Assembly (NCBI GenBank): GCA_022711755.1
Contig: JAKLEA010000011.1
Coordinates: 122,059 to 186,058, forward strand
Direction: 5' to 3'
From: Planctomycetota bacterium
GTDB lineage: Bacteria; Planctomycetota; Brocadiia; SM23-32; JAKLEA01
DNA: 64,000 nt
The notes under the pieces: generated by a model
Databases searched by the model: none
What the model saw: the letters and a program-made list of their open reading frames with translations, nothing else
What the model was told of the DNA's origin: nothing
Program-made: the position numbers and the translations under genes
In this document: positions 35,757-44,890 of the stretch, in pieces
Position numbering within the stretch: position 1 is the first letter of the stretch
How the letters are laid out: every line of letters begins with the position of its first letter

Positions 35757-36653
35757 TCAACGCGCCCGGGTGAGCGCGTCGGCATGAAGCCTTTCGGCGT
35801 ATTCGATGATTGCTCCGGCCACGTCAATCCCGGTGGCGGCCTCCGCCGCCTCAAATCCGGGCGAGCTGTTCACCTCGTTGACAAGCAGCCCGCGGCGCGA
35901 CTCAAGCAGGTCCACCCCGGCGACGTCCAATCCCACTGCGCCGGCCGACCGCAGGGCGAGGTCCTCGATCACAGGCGTCAGTTCCACCGGCTCGGCATCC
36001 CCGCCGCGGTGGTAGTTGCTGCGGAAATCGCCCAGCCGCGCCTTGCGGCGAATGGCGGCGACGGCCTTCCCGCCGACTACCACGACTCTCACGTCCGATC
36101 CGAGCGATTCAGGGATGTACTCCTGAATCAGCGAATTGTCCCCGTAGCTCCAGACAGTCTGGAGGAACGACTCAAGGGTTTCGCGCGAGTCAATGAGCGC
36201 GACACCGACTCCCTGCGTTCCGCGCAGGACCTTCACGACCACCGGCCATCCGCCGAGATAGACGAGCGCCTCGTCCAGACTCAGACTGCTGCGCGTCGTG
36301 AAAGTTCTTGGCACGGGAAGCCCTGCCGCCAGCAGCTCCTGCAGGCTCCGCATCTTGTCCCGCGAGAGAGCCACCGCGCCGGGATCATTGACCATCGTGA
36401 ATCCGGCAAGCTTGAAGTGGCGCATAACGGCCACGCCGTAATCCGTGCTCTGCACGGAAATGCGCGGTATCGCCACGTCAAGCGTCTTGATCCGTCTCCC
36501 GTAGTAGTAGATCGTCGCGCTTCCGGATTCGATCCGGCAGACGCACTTGAACGGGGCCATGACTCGCAACTGATGCCCCCTCTGCCGGGCGGCCTCCCGC
36601 AGGCGTTTGTTCGCGTGGACGTTCGGCCTGCCGGAAAGCGCTATGATCCGCAT
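35757..36653 (-). CDS. RimK-like ATP-grasp ligase
   Basis: The 298-residue protein starts MRIIALSGRPNVHANKRLRE and shows the ATP-grasp fold of RimK (ribosomal protein S6 glutamate ligase and related enzymes). Visible motifs are DPGAVALSRDKMRSLQELL, VVKVLRGTQGVGVALIDS for the ATP-binding loop, SDVRVVVVGGKAVAAI, and VDLLESRRGLLVNEVNSSPGF with the metal-binding Glu and Asn. It adds amino acids, typically Glu, to a C-terminus or to small molecules. The start lies 14 bases after the stop of the ABC ATPase gene, so the pair is probably co-transcribed. The substrate is unknown. Confidence 0.85.
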   Translation of the reverse strand: MRIIALSGRPNVHANKRLREAARQRGHQLRVMAPFKCVCRIESGSATIYYYGRRIKTLDVAIPRISVQSTDYGVAVMRHFKLAGFTMVNDPGAVALSRDKMRSLQELLAAGLPVPRTFTTRSSLSLDEALVYLGGWPVVVKVLRGTQGVGVALIDSRETLESFLQTVWSYGDNSLIQEYIPESLGSDVRVVVVGGKAVAAIRRKARLGDFRSNYHRGGDAEPVELTPVIEDLALRSAGAVGLDVAGVDLLESRRGLLVNEVNSSPGFEAAEAATGIDVAGAIIEYAERLHADALTRAR

Positions 36654-36666
36654 CGCGGGACTGTCC

Positions 36667-37731
<1,065 letters not shown>

Positions 37732-37770
37732 GACTAAGGATCGGGCGCGGCGCGGACGCCGCGCTTTCTT

Positions 37771-38340
37771 TCACTCGGTCTTTTCATCGGGCAAGGGGAT
37801 TGAGCCTTCGGGGGATTTGGGCAGCGGTTCGCCCCCCCGGGCCTCCCGCAGGCGGGAGATCATCTTCCTCGTTATGTCCGCTTCGATGGCCGGATTGTTT
37901 CTCTGCGCGACGACGTAGCCCGGATTGATCTGTTGCTGAAGGAATCCCGGCCTTCGGAAGTCAACCATGCGGTCGGATGCCCGGGTCGAGAGTTTGAAGT
38001 CCTCCTCCACCTCCACCCAGAACCAGCAGCCGTCCGCCTGCTCGCCTATGGTAACGAGGACAGTCGCGCCCAGCGTCTGATTCGGGAAGGCCATGTCCGG
38101 CGGGAAGTAGGGTCGTATCCATCCGGTGCTTATCGTCCCGCCTTCCTTGTCTTCCTCAACCAGCGGAATCTTCATGTCCTCTTTCAAGACCTTCAGAGCG
38201 GCTGCCCGGACCTCGTCCTTTTGAATCCCGAGGAGGACGTATTTCTCCTGCTCATACTGCCCGATGCCGGCGCATCCGGTCAGCGCGGCTATCATGATCG
38301 CCGCAGTAATTAGAAGCATGTTCCTCATGTCTTGCCGCAT
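37771..38340 (-). CDS. Hypothetical lipoprotein
   Basis: The 189-residue protein has a signal peptide ending in a lipobox (ALTGC) and is predicted to be a lipoprotein of about 165 mature residues. No domain is recognised. The mature part (ISTGWIRPYFPPD, WFWVEVEEDFKLSTRASD) suggests a small beta-rich fold with conserved aromatic residues. It lies 15 bases from the end of the divergently unrelated rfbB gene on the same strand, and the ABC ATPase gene follows 40 bases later. The start is unclear: ATGs at 38340, 38328 and 38319 are all possible and none has a strong ribosome site. Confidence 0.6.
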   Translation of the reverse strand: MRQDMRNMLLITAAIMIAALTGCAGIGQYEQEKYVLLGIQKDEVRAAALKVLKEDMKIPLVEEDKEGGTISTGWIRPYFPPDMAFPNQTLGATVLVTIGEQADGCWFWVEVEEDFKLSTRASDRMVDFRRPGFLQQQINPGYVVAQRNNPAIEADITRKMISRLREARGGEPLPKSPEGSIPLPDEKTE

Positions 38341-38355
38341 TCCGGGAGGTCCGTA

Positions 38356-39396
38356 TCAGATCCCAAGTCGCTTTCCGTATTGTCTCTTGTAGTATTCCAG
38401 GAATTCGCCGCTCCTGAGCGGGCGCCACCATGACCCATTCTCCGCGTACCATCGGACGGTCTTCCTCACCCCCTGCTCCCAAAGAACCGCGGGACGCCAT
38501 CCGAGGGCGCGCAGCTTCGATCCGTCAATGGAGTATCTCCGGTCGTGCCCGGGGCGGTCCTCGACACGACGGATCAAGCTCTCCGGCCTGCCAAGTTCAT
38601 CAAGAATCACGCGCGTCATCTCAAGGTTCGTTCTCTCATTGCCTCCGGGAACATTGTAGGCCTCGCCCGGTTCGCCCTTTTCCATCAGGAAGAATATGGC
38701 CGAGCAGTGGTCGGTCGCATGGAGCCAGTCCCGAACCTGGAGCCCGTCGCCGTAAAGGGGAAGCGGTTGGCCGTCAATGGCATTTGTGGCGAAGAGGGGC
38801 AGCAGCTTTTCCGGGTACTGATTCGGCCCGTAGGTGTTGCTCCCGCGCGTGACGATCACCGGAAGCCCGTGGCTGGTCCAGTAACTACGCGCAAGCAGTT
38901 CCCCGCCCGTCTTTGCGGCGGAATAGGGATTGCGCGGACTCAACGTGTCGCTCTCCTTTGATGAGCCTTCGGCGACGCTGCCGTAGACCTCGTCGGTTGA
39001 CACCTGTATGAAACGCGCCGTCTTGTGGCGCAGGCAGGCCTCAAGCAGAACATGGACGCCGCGCACGTCAGTGTCAATGAACGATCCCGCGCCCAGAAGG
39101 CTGCGGTCAACATGCGTCTCAGCCGCAAAGTTGACGACGAAGTCAATGCCCTCGCGCGCGAAGACGTGCTCGACCATCTCCGCGTTGCAGATGTCCCCAC
39201 GGTAGAACTCAAGCAGACCGGCTGTCTTCCTGCCGCGACGGATGTCTTCAAGGTTTTCCGGATTCCCGGCATAGGTCAGCTTGTCCAGAACGATGACGCG
39301 CATGCCGCGCCGCGCAGCCAGCCGCGCGAAATGGCTGCCGATGAATCCGGCGCCGCCTGTGACCAGGATGGTCTGCGTCTTTGATGTCTGTTTCAT
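38356..39396 (-). CDS. rfbB: dTDP-glucose 4,6-dehydratase
   Basis: The 346-residue extended SDR has TGGAGFIGSHFARLA for NAD binding, NFAAETHVDRSLLG, STDEVYGSVAEGS with the catalytic Thr-Asp-Glu region, YSAAKTGGELLARSY with the Tyr/Lys pair, and TRGSNTYGPNQYPEKLLPL. These are diagnostic for RfbB/RmlB, which forms dTDP-4-keto-6-deoxyglucose for rhamnose and O-antigen synthesis, consistent with the LPS system implied by lptD. No other rml genes are adjacent. The ATG at 39396 is used because it gives the family N-terminus. Confidence 0.9.
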   Translation of the reverse strand: MKQTSKTQTILVTGGAGFIGSHFARLAARRGMRVIVLDKLTYAGNPENLEDIRRGRKTAGLLEFYRGDICNAEMVEHVFAREGIDFVVNFAAETHVDRSLLGAGSFIDTDVRGVHVLLEACLRHKTARFIQVSTDEVYGSVAEGSSKESDTLSPRNPYSAAKTGGELLARSYWTSHGLPVIVTRGSNTYGPNQYPEKLLPLFATNAIDGQPLPLYGDGLQVRDWLHATDHCSAIFFLMEKGEPGEAYNVPGGNERTNLEMTRVILDELGRPESLIRRVEDRPGHDRRYSIDGSKLRALGWRPAVLWEQGVRKTVRWYAENGSWWRPLRSGEFLEYYKRQYGKRLGI

Positions 39397-39406
39397 GCTC
39401 AGGATT

Positions 39407-40693
39407 TTATGCGCCGTATTTCTCAAGCCGTCCCGCATGGGCCAGGGCGATGCCCATCAGGTTCATCAGCGGCTGACGGCCCAGCCCGCCCGATGCGCAC
39501 GCCATCTCGTCATAGGTCTGAGCGGCGTCGGGCATGGACGTAACCGTATCAACCGCGCCCTTCTTCGTCTTCACGTTGTGATGCGCGAAAAGCATCGTCG
39601 CGACCGGATGCCATGAGTGCTTCATGAGCGCTGCCGGCGTCGAATGATCGCTCGTTACCACGATGACGTTCGGATTCAGCGCGGTAAGGATGGGCAGGTT
39701 GGCGTCAACCTCCTCAACCGCCTTCACCTTGTTCTCGAAATCGCCGTCCTCGCCGAACTTGTCCGTATTCTTGTAATGCACGAAGAAGAAGCTGAAGTCG
39801 TTCCAGCGGTCGCGCACGGCCTCGCACTGGCTCTTGAAATCCGCCGTGATAGGGTTCAATTCCATGCCGAGGAGCTTTGACACGCCGCGGTACATGGGGT
39901 AGTTGGCCACGGCAAGAGCCTTCAGGCCGTACCGGTCATACATCGAGCGATACTTCCTGAACTTGGAGAATCCGCGATAGAGGGCCGCGTTCGGGCGCGT
40001 CGCTTCGGGATACGCGGCAGATTCCCTGGCAAGAATCGGCCTCAGCCGGGAGTCCAGCTTCCGCAGGACGTGGACTGTCCTGAGCGATGCCCTTTCAGCC
40101 TTTACAACCGAGAATTCCTTGCAGGGATAGCCGGTCTCGTTCGGGTCGGTGTCCTCGATTTCCGGGGAAAGCCCCTCGCCTTCCAGCAGCAGGGCGAACC
40201 TGTGTTCCTTGACCGGGGCGATGGTCACTTTGACGCCCTCGTCGGACATGTCAATCTCGTTCTGCAGAATGGCGCATATCTTCTTGCAGTCCGGAGTTGG
40301 CAGGCGTCCGGCCCGGCGATCAATAAGGATACCGCTGCTGTTGACGGTTGCGAAGTTGCATCGCGCGGCGATATGGCGCTCGGTCAGTTCAAGACCGATG
40401 CCCAGCGCCTCCAGAACCCCGCGCCCCATGTTTTCGGCGACGGGGTCGTAGCCGAATACGGCCAGATGGCCGGGACCTGAGCCGGGGGCGATGCCGGGGG
40501 CCACCGGATCCATGAGGCCGGTGACGCCTTTCTTCGCCAGCGCGTCCATGTTCGGCTTCTTCGCGGCCTGAAGCGCCGTCTTGCCCACGCCCGGAAACGG
40601 TATCCCGGAAGCGCCGTCCATAACCAGAAAGATTATCTTCGTGGCTTCCTTCGGGTTATCCACGACCAGTTGGTCAATCAGTTCTCTGCCCAT
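39407..40693 (-). CDS. apgM: 2,3-bisphosphoglycerate-independent phosphoglycerate mutase, archaeal type
   Basis: The 428-residue protein contains IIFLVMDGASGIPFP with the first metal Asp, ALQAAKKPNMDALAKKGVTG, PVAPGIAPGSGPGHLAVFGYDP, and the C-terminal NVIVVTSDHSTPAALMKHSWHPVA block. This is the arrangement of ApgM in the alkaline phosphatase superfamily. It interconverts 3- and 2-phosphoglycerate in glycolysis. The archaeal-type enzyme also occurs in several PVC and thermophile-related bacteria. The ATG at 40693 gives MGRELIDQLV; an upstream TTG at 40708 is less likely. It ends 10 bases before the rfbB start, so the pair may be co-transcribed. Confidence 0.88.
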   Translation of the reverse strand: MGRELIDQLVVDNPKEATKIIFLVMDGASGIPFPGVGKTALQAAKKPNMDALAKKGVTGLMDPVAPGIAPGSGPGHLAVFGYDPVAENMGRGVLEALGIGLELTERHIAARCNFATVNSSGILIDRRAGRLPTPDCKKICAILQNEIDMSDEGVKVTIAPVKEHRFALLLEGEGLSPEIEDTDPNETGYPCKEFSVVKAERASLRTVHVLRKLDSRLRPILARESAAYPEATRPNAALYRGFSKFRKYRSMYDRYGLKALAVANYPMYRGVSKLLGMELNPITADFKSQCEAVRDRWNDFSFFFVHYKNTDKFGEDGDFENKVKAVEEVDANLPILTALNPNVIVVTSDHSTPAALMKHSWHPVATMLFAHHNVKTKKGAVDTVTSMPDAAQTYDEMACASGGLGRQPLMNLMGIALAHAGRLEKYGA

Positions 40694-40880
40694 TTGTAAG
40701 TCTCGCAAGGGGTTATCGTTTTATCGTGTGAAATGCGGCGCGGCTGTCTGGAATCCCGCGCCTACCTGATTCGGGGACAAGCTATCCCCCGACCGGGGAA
40801 ATGTCAATCATGACCTGGATCGGACAGAATGCCGGTTCATGGCATTTCAAGCCTGCAGAATACGGCATCCAGCAGAAGGT

Positions 40881-41810
40881 TCACGTCCCCAGCGCCTTGC
40901 GGACGGCATGGTAATCAGCGATGTTAAGCCGCTTTCCTGCCGCGCCGACCGCCTCTTCGATCTGCTTCGCGTTCTTGGTGCCGACTATGACTACGTGTAT
41001 CGCCGGGTGCATGAGCGTCGCAGCGAGCGATAGCTGAGCGATAGTCAGCCCGAGCCTGTCGGCTATGGGTTTAAGGTTGCGGACGCGCCCGGCAAGCTCC
41101 TTGAACTTCTCCCCCTTGAAGCGATCATCGTTGCCCCTCAGGTCCTCGAACTTTTCCTCGCCTGTGAATTTTCCGGTCAGAAGCCCGCGCATGAGGGGTG
41201 AATAAACCAGAACGCCGATGTCTTCGGCCAGGCAGTAAGGCAGCAGGTCCGTCTCGCCCTTCGGCTCGATCAGGTTGTAGAAGGGCTGAACGGTCGTGAA
41301 ATTCCCGAAAGTCCGCGCCAGTCGGAACTGCTCTATGCTGAAGTTGCTGACCCCGTAGGCCTTGATCTTGCCGGATTCCTTGAGTTTTTCCATCGCGGAC
41401 GCAACATCGCCGGGGTGTGTATAAGGATCGAAGGAATGGCACTGATAGAGGTCAATGTAGTCGAGGTTCAGGCGTTTCAGCGACTGCTCGCACTCCCAGA
41501 GGATGTAATCGCGGGAAAGGTCCGGGTGGCGCGATCCGTCCTCATAGAAGTGATGGAAGACCTTTGTGGCTACGACTACGCGCTCGCGTCTGGCGCCTTT
41601 CAGACCCTCGCCCAGGATGCGTTCCGCTTCCCCATCGCCGTAGGCGTCGGCCGTATCGAAGAAATTGACTCCGAGTTCCAGCGCCTTATGCACGGCCTCG
41701 ACCAGCGTGTCCTTCGGCTGCTTGCCCCAGAAAGTCTGGCCCATCTGCCAGCAACCGAAGCATATCGGCGTAACCATCAACTCGCTTGAACCAAGCCTGA
41801 TCTTCTCCAC
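40881..41810 (-). CDS. Aldo/keto reductase
   Basis: The 309-residue TIM-barrel protein carries the AKR tetrad: D52 and Y57 in FFDTADAYGDG, K83 in VVVATKVFHH and H125 in LYQCHSFDP. It reduces aldehydes or ketones with NADPH. The GTG at 41810 is preferred to the ATG at 41870, because GGAGG lies 8 bases upstream and the protein then starts MEKIRLGSSELMVTPICFG, the normal AKR N-terminus. A perfect inverted repeat lies about 115-135 bases before it and may regulate the gene. The substrate is unknown. Confidence 0.87.
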   Translation of the reverse strand: MEKIRLGSSELMVTPICFGCWQMGQTFWGKQPKDTLVEAVHKALELGVNFFDTADAYGDGEAERILGEGLKGARRERVVVATKVFHHFYEDGSRHPDLSRDYILWECEQSLKRLNLDYIDLYQCHSFDPYTHPGDVASAMEKLKESGKIKAYGVSNFSIEQFRLARTFGNFTTVQPFYNLIEPKGETDLLPYCLAEDIGVLVYSPLMRGLLTGKFTGEEKFEDLRGNDDRFKGEKFKELAGRVRNLKPIADRLGLTIAQLSLAATLMHPAIHVVIVGTKNAKQIEEAVGAAGKRLNIADYHAVRKALGT

Positions 41811-41922
41811 CTGTGTCACCTCCGATTCGCCGACATCTGTCAGGTCCCGCATCCGTTGATCATTTCCCATGGCCGCATTGTATCATGGGGAGAAAGACAA
41901 TGTAACGAGGTTATCCCGCGCG

Positions 41923-41945
41923 TACACGACGATAGACGTCGTGTA
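41923..41945. promoter_or_regulatory. Perfect inverted repeat, candidate operator
   Basis: TACACGACG (41923-41931) and CGTCGTGTA (41937-41945) are exact inverted copies with a 5-base spacer (ATAGA). The site lies between the COQ7-like gene end and the aldo/keto reductase start, in the latter's promoter region. The form fits a dimeric TetR- or GntR-type regulator. A terminator is less likely, since no T-run follows. Confidence 0.5.
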
Positions 41946-41991
41946 TACCATTCGAAGCTTATGATGATAGGGATGATTGCTCCCGGGTTGG

Positions 41992-42540
41992 TCATCCCAA
42001 CTCATCAAGCAGTGTCTGCCAGCGCTCGATATGGCCGTGTTCGTCGAAACGGTCGCGCTCAATGACCGCCCGCGTGTCATGATCCCAATCAGCGGCATTC
42101 AGGAGTTGACCGTAATGGTGAACCGCCTTGGATTCCACCCAGACACCGGTCTTTAGAATAGCCCGGTGTCCGCGAATGCGGGACGTGAAACCGAATACGA
42201 ACCCGACAACCCAATACGCCCAGCGCAGCGGCGTCGGGCGGAATCCGTATTCAAAGAGTTTGACCTGGAAATCCTGAATGTGCGTCATCTCGTTACACAT
42301 GGCGATTATCAGATAGCGGTTCAATTCCGAATCTTCCCGTGTGATCTGGAAACGATATATCTCCACCGCCATGGTCTCAAGGGTATGAAGTGTCAGCAGA
42401 GCCTTGCGGATTCGGCGCAGGTTATCCGGAGACATCCCCTTCCCGCGCCAGGCAATTGATTGCTCACTCATCTCGGGGCGAATCCGGGCGTGGAGATTTT
42501 CAGACGGCGCTTTTACCTGTTTGACATTTGAATCCGGCAT
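41992..42540 (-). CDS. COQ7-like ferritin-fold di-iron protein
   Basis: The 182-residue protein has a full set of carboxylate-bridged di-iron ligands in the COQ7 order: E60 in MAVEIYR, E84-xx-H87 in CNEMTHIQDF, E136 in VESKAVHHY and E167-xx-H170 in DEHGHIERW. A hydrophobic helix of about 105-120 (WAYWVVGFVFGF) could associate with the membrane. COQ7 family members hydroxylate demethoxyubiquinone with oxygen. In this apparently anaerobic context the protein could instead act in peroxide or redox stress, as many ferritin-like homologues do. GGAG lies 6 bases before the ATG. No ubiquinone genes are nearby. Confidence 0.7.
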   Translation of the reverse strand: MPDSNVKQVKAPSENLHARIRPEMSEQSIAWRGKGMSPDNLRRIRKALLTLHTLETMAVEIYRFQITREDSELNRYLIIAMCNEMTHIQDFQVKLFEYGFRPTPLRWAYWVVGFVFGFTSRIRGHRAILKTGVWVESKAVHHYGQLLNAADWDHDTRAVIERDRFDEHGHIERWQTLLDELG

Positions 42541-42617
42541 GGCTGTCTCCGTTGGGAAGCGGGCTATGTCATGATGTCCGAATTATAACGTCCGTCTAGT
42601 CGTAGGGCGATCCGTCC

Positions 42618-43616
42618 TCAGCATATCCGCGGCAATTCCTCGCCATAGGGCATCTCGACAATGCGCTCCCCGCCGAGGCAGGTCTTCATGCTTGCCGGGA
42701 ATCTGCGTCTCTCGACCACGCGCCCGATGATCGCCGCGTTCTCCCCACTTGGGATTTTTCTGAAGGCCTCCAGCGCGCGGGCGGAATCCTTTTCTGGAAT
42801 GAAGGCGATGATCTTGCCCTCGTTGGCCACTGTCAGCGGGTCCAGCCCCAACATTTCGCACGCGGCCCTGACCTGGCGGCGCACAGGCAGAGCGCCTTCG
42901 TCAAGTTCGACTGTGACGCCGCTGCCCTCGGCCATTTCCACGCAGCAGGCCGCAACCCCGCCGCGCGTGGGGTCGCGCATTGCGTGGACCTCGACGCCGA
43001 CCTCGATCAACGCCCTCACGAACGGCCAGACCGGGGCGGAGTCGGACTCCACAGTCGTCCGGAAATCTATCCCCTCCCTCTGGCTCATGACCGCGACTCC
43101 GTGATCGGCAATCGGGCCGTTGATGAGAACGCAGTCCCCCGGCTTCAATCCGCGCGGGTCGGACGTGATCCTCCTGACGCCGACACCTGCCGTATTCACG
43201 AAAAGCTGATCCGCCTCCCCCCTTGCCACGACCTTCGTGTCGCCGGTGATGATCCGAACGCCGCACACCCGCGCCGCAGCCGCAGCAGAGACGAGGACGC
43301 GCCTGAGAACTTCAATATCAAGGCCTTCCTCAATGATCAGCCCCATCGAGAGAGCAAGCGGCTCAGCCCCGGAGACGGCCAGATCGTTGACCGTTCCGTG
43401 AACGCTCAGACTGCCGATATCCCCCCCCTTGAATTCCAGAGGCTTGACGACGAATGAGTCGGTGGTGAGGACCAGGCCGGCTGTGCCAGGAACAGGCGCG
43501 GCGTCCGGCAGTCCGCCGGCATCGCCTCCAAGCGCAGGGATGATGACCTTCTCGATCAATCCGCGCGTGAGCGTTCCGCCGCCGCCGTGCGCCAGGACGA
43601 TTTTTTCATCAGCCAT
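42618..43616 (-). CDS. hypE: Hydrogenase maturation protein HypE
   Basis: The 332-residue PurM-like ATPase has IVLAHGGGGTLTRGLIEKV, LTTDSFVVKPLEFKGGDIG, HGTVNDLAVSGAEPLALS and RDPTRGGVAACCVEMAE. It ends ELPRIC with the C-terminal Cys that receives the carbamoyl group from HypF and is dehydrated to thiocyanate, the source of the CN ligands of the NiFe site. The ATG overlaps the hypD stop by 8 bases. It is the last gene of the hyp cluster. Confidence 0.96.
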   Translation of the reverse strand: MADEKIVLAHGGGGTLTRGLIEKVIIPALGGDAGGLPDAAPVPGTAGLVLTTDSFVVKPLEFKGGDIGSLSVHGTVNDLAVSGAEPLALSMGLIIEEGLDIEVLRRVLVSAAAAARVCGVRIITGDTKVVARGEADQLFVNTAGVGVRRITSDPRGLKPGDCVLINGPIADHGVAVMSQREGIDFRTTVESDSAPVWPFVRALIEVGVEVHAMRDPTRGGVAACCVEMAEGSGVTVELDEGALPVRRQVRAACEMLGLDPLTVANEGKIIAFIPEKDSARALEAFRKIPSGENAAIIGRVVERRRFPASMKTCLGGERIVEMPYGEELPRIC

Positions 43617-44673
43617 ACCGGTACCTCGCGGCGCATGAGCCTTCGGACGACACCATGCACGGCCCTACGGGAGACGCGGGGGTGCAGACCTTTCCGAAGA
43701 GCGGGCATTCGGGGGGATGGATCATGCCCTTGAGCACCTCCCCGCACCGGCAGCCCCTCAATTCCACAGGCTCCAGTTCGGGAAGATTGAAACGCTTTTC
43801 GGCGTCCAATTCCGAGAGTTCATCCCTGAGTTTCAATCCGCTGCCGGGGATGACCCCGATTCCGCGCCATTCGCCGTCAGTTATGCGGAACGCCTCCATC
43901 ATCGCGCCCCAGGCCTTTTCGTTGCCCTTGCGTTTCACGGCGCGGCGGTACTGGATGAAGGATCCGCCACGGCCCTGGCCGATCAGCTCCAGGAGCATTG
44001 CGATCCCTTCCAGCACGTCAATCGGCTCGAAGCCCGTCGCCACGCACGGGATTCCCCTGCGCCCGGCAAGCTCCTCGTAGGCGTCTGCGCCGATGATGAC
44101 GGACACGTGCCCGGGGGTCAGGAATCCGTCAATGTTCGACCCGCCGTCCAGCACGGCCTCCATCGCGGGGAGGATGAGCTTGTGCGTCACGATTGCGCTG
44201 AAGTTTCCGACGCGCTCATCGCGCGCCCTGAGCATGACCGCCGCCACCCCCGGGGCGGTTGTCTCAAATCCGACCGCAAGGAATGCGACCTGTTGCCCCG
44301 GCTCCCGCCGCGCGGTTTCAAGGGCATCCAGCGGGGAATAGACCACGCGCACGTCCGCGCCGCGCGCCCTTTCCTTCTCAAGGGAGGAGGATACGCCGGG
44401 AACCCGCAGCATGTCGCCGAACGTGCAGACTGTGACGCCGGGGATCCGCGCCAGCAGGAGCATCCGCTCAACGTCGCGCTGAGAGGTGACGCACACGGGG
44501 CAACCCGGTCCCGAGACGAGTTCGACAGTCGCCGGAAGCACGGCGCGCAGCCCCCCCCTGCCGATCGCGTGCGTGTGTGTTCCGCAGACTTCCATGAGCC
44601 TGACGACGCGCCCGGCCTCGTCGCCCGCGAGCCTGATGCGCCGCAGATATTCCTCAGCCTTCTCCGGACGCAT
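43609..44673 (-). CDS. hypD: Hydrogenase maturation protein HypD
   Basis: The 354-residue protein shows MEVCGTHTHAIGRGGLRAVLP, SGPGCPVCVTSQRDVE, AVGFETTAPGVA, GHVSVIIGADAYEEL and CRCGEVLKGMIHPPECPLFGKVCTP. The cysteines of the last block bind a 4Fe-4S cluster, and the first Cys motifs coordinate the Fe on which CN and CO are assembled with HypC. The start overlaps hypC by 20 bases and the end overlaps hypE by 8, so translation of the three genes is coupled. Confidence 0.97.
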   Translation of the reverse strand: MRPEKAEEYLRRIRLAGDEAGRVVRLMEVCGTHTHAIGRGGLRAVLPATVELVSGPGCPVCVTSQRDVERMLLLARIPGVTVCTFGDMLRVPGVSSSLEKERARGADVRVVYSPLDALETARREPGQQVAFLAVGFETTAPGVAAVMLRARDERVGNFSAIVTHKLILPAMEAVLDGGSNIDGFLTPGHVSVIIGADAYEELAGRRGIPCVATGFEPIDVLEGIAMLLELIGQGRGGSFIQYRRAVKRKGNEKAWGAMMEAFRITDGEWRGIGVIPGSGLKLRDELSELDAEKRFNLPELEPVELRGCRCGEVLKGMIHPPECPLFGKVCTPASPVGPCMVSSEGSCAARYRYG

Positions 44674-44890
44674 CGGCCCCCCCTCTCATTTCCTCAAATA
44701 TTCTGAGCGTTTCGGCGGCTTCCGCCGGATCGAGCTTCTCAATGGCGAATCCCGCGTGAACCAGTATCCAGTCCCCAACCTGCGGGTTATCGATGAAACT
44801 GAGGTCAACCTCGCGGGTGTTGCCCTCAAGTTCCATCCTTCCCCTGTTCCCGGACGCTTCAATTATTCGAGCCGGCACTGCAAGGCACAT
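44654..44890 (-). CDS. hypC: Hydrogenase maturation chaperone HypC
   Basis: The 78-residue protein starts MCLAVPARIIEASG, with the N-terminal Cys2 after Met removal that holds the Fe(CN)2CO unit. It contains VDLSFIDNPQVGDWILVHAGFAIEKLDPAEAAE, the standard HypC beta-barrel and C-terminal helix, here described in parts: GDWILVHAGFAI is the core motif. The ATG at 44890 is fixed by the essential MC start and by GGAGG 5 bases upstream. It overlaps the hypF stop by 28 bases. Confidence 0.95.
   Translation of the reverse strand: MCLAVPARIIEASGNRGRMELEGNTREVDLSFIDNPQVGDWILVHAGFAIEKLDPAEAAETLRIFEEMRGGADASGEG

Noticed and set aside
40881..41870. ATG at 41870 as start of the aldo/keto reductase
   Set aside because: It would add 20 residues with no family match; the GTG at 41810 has a strong ribosome site and the family N-terminus.
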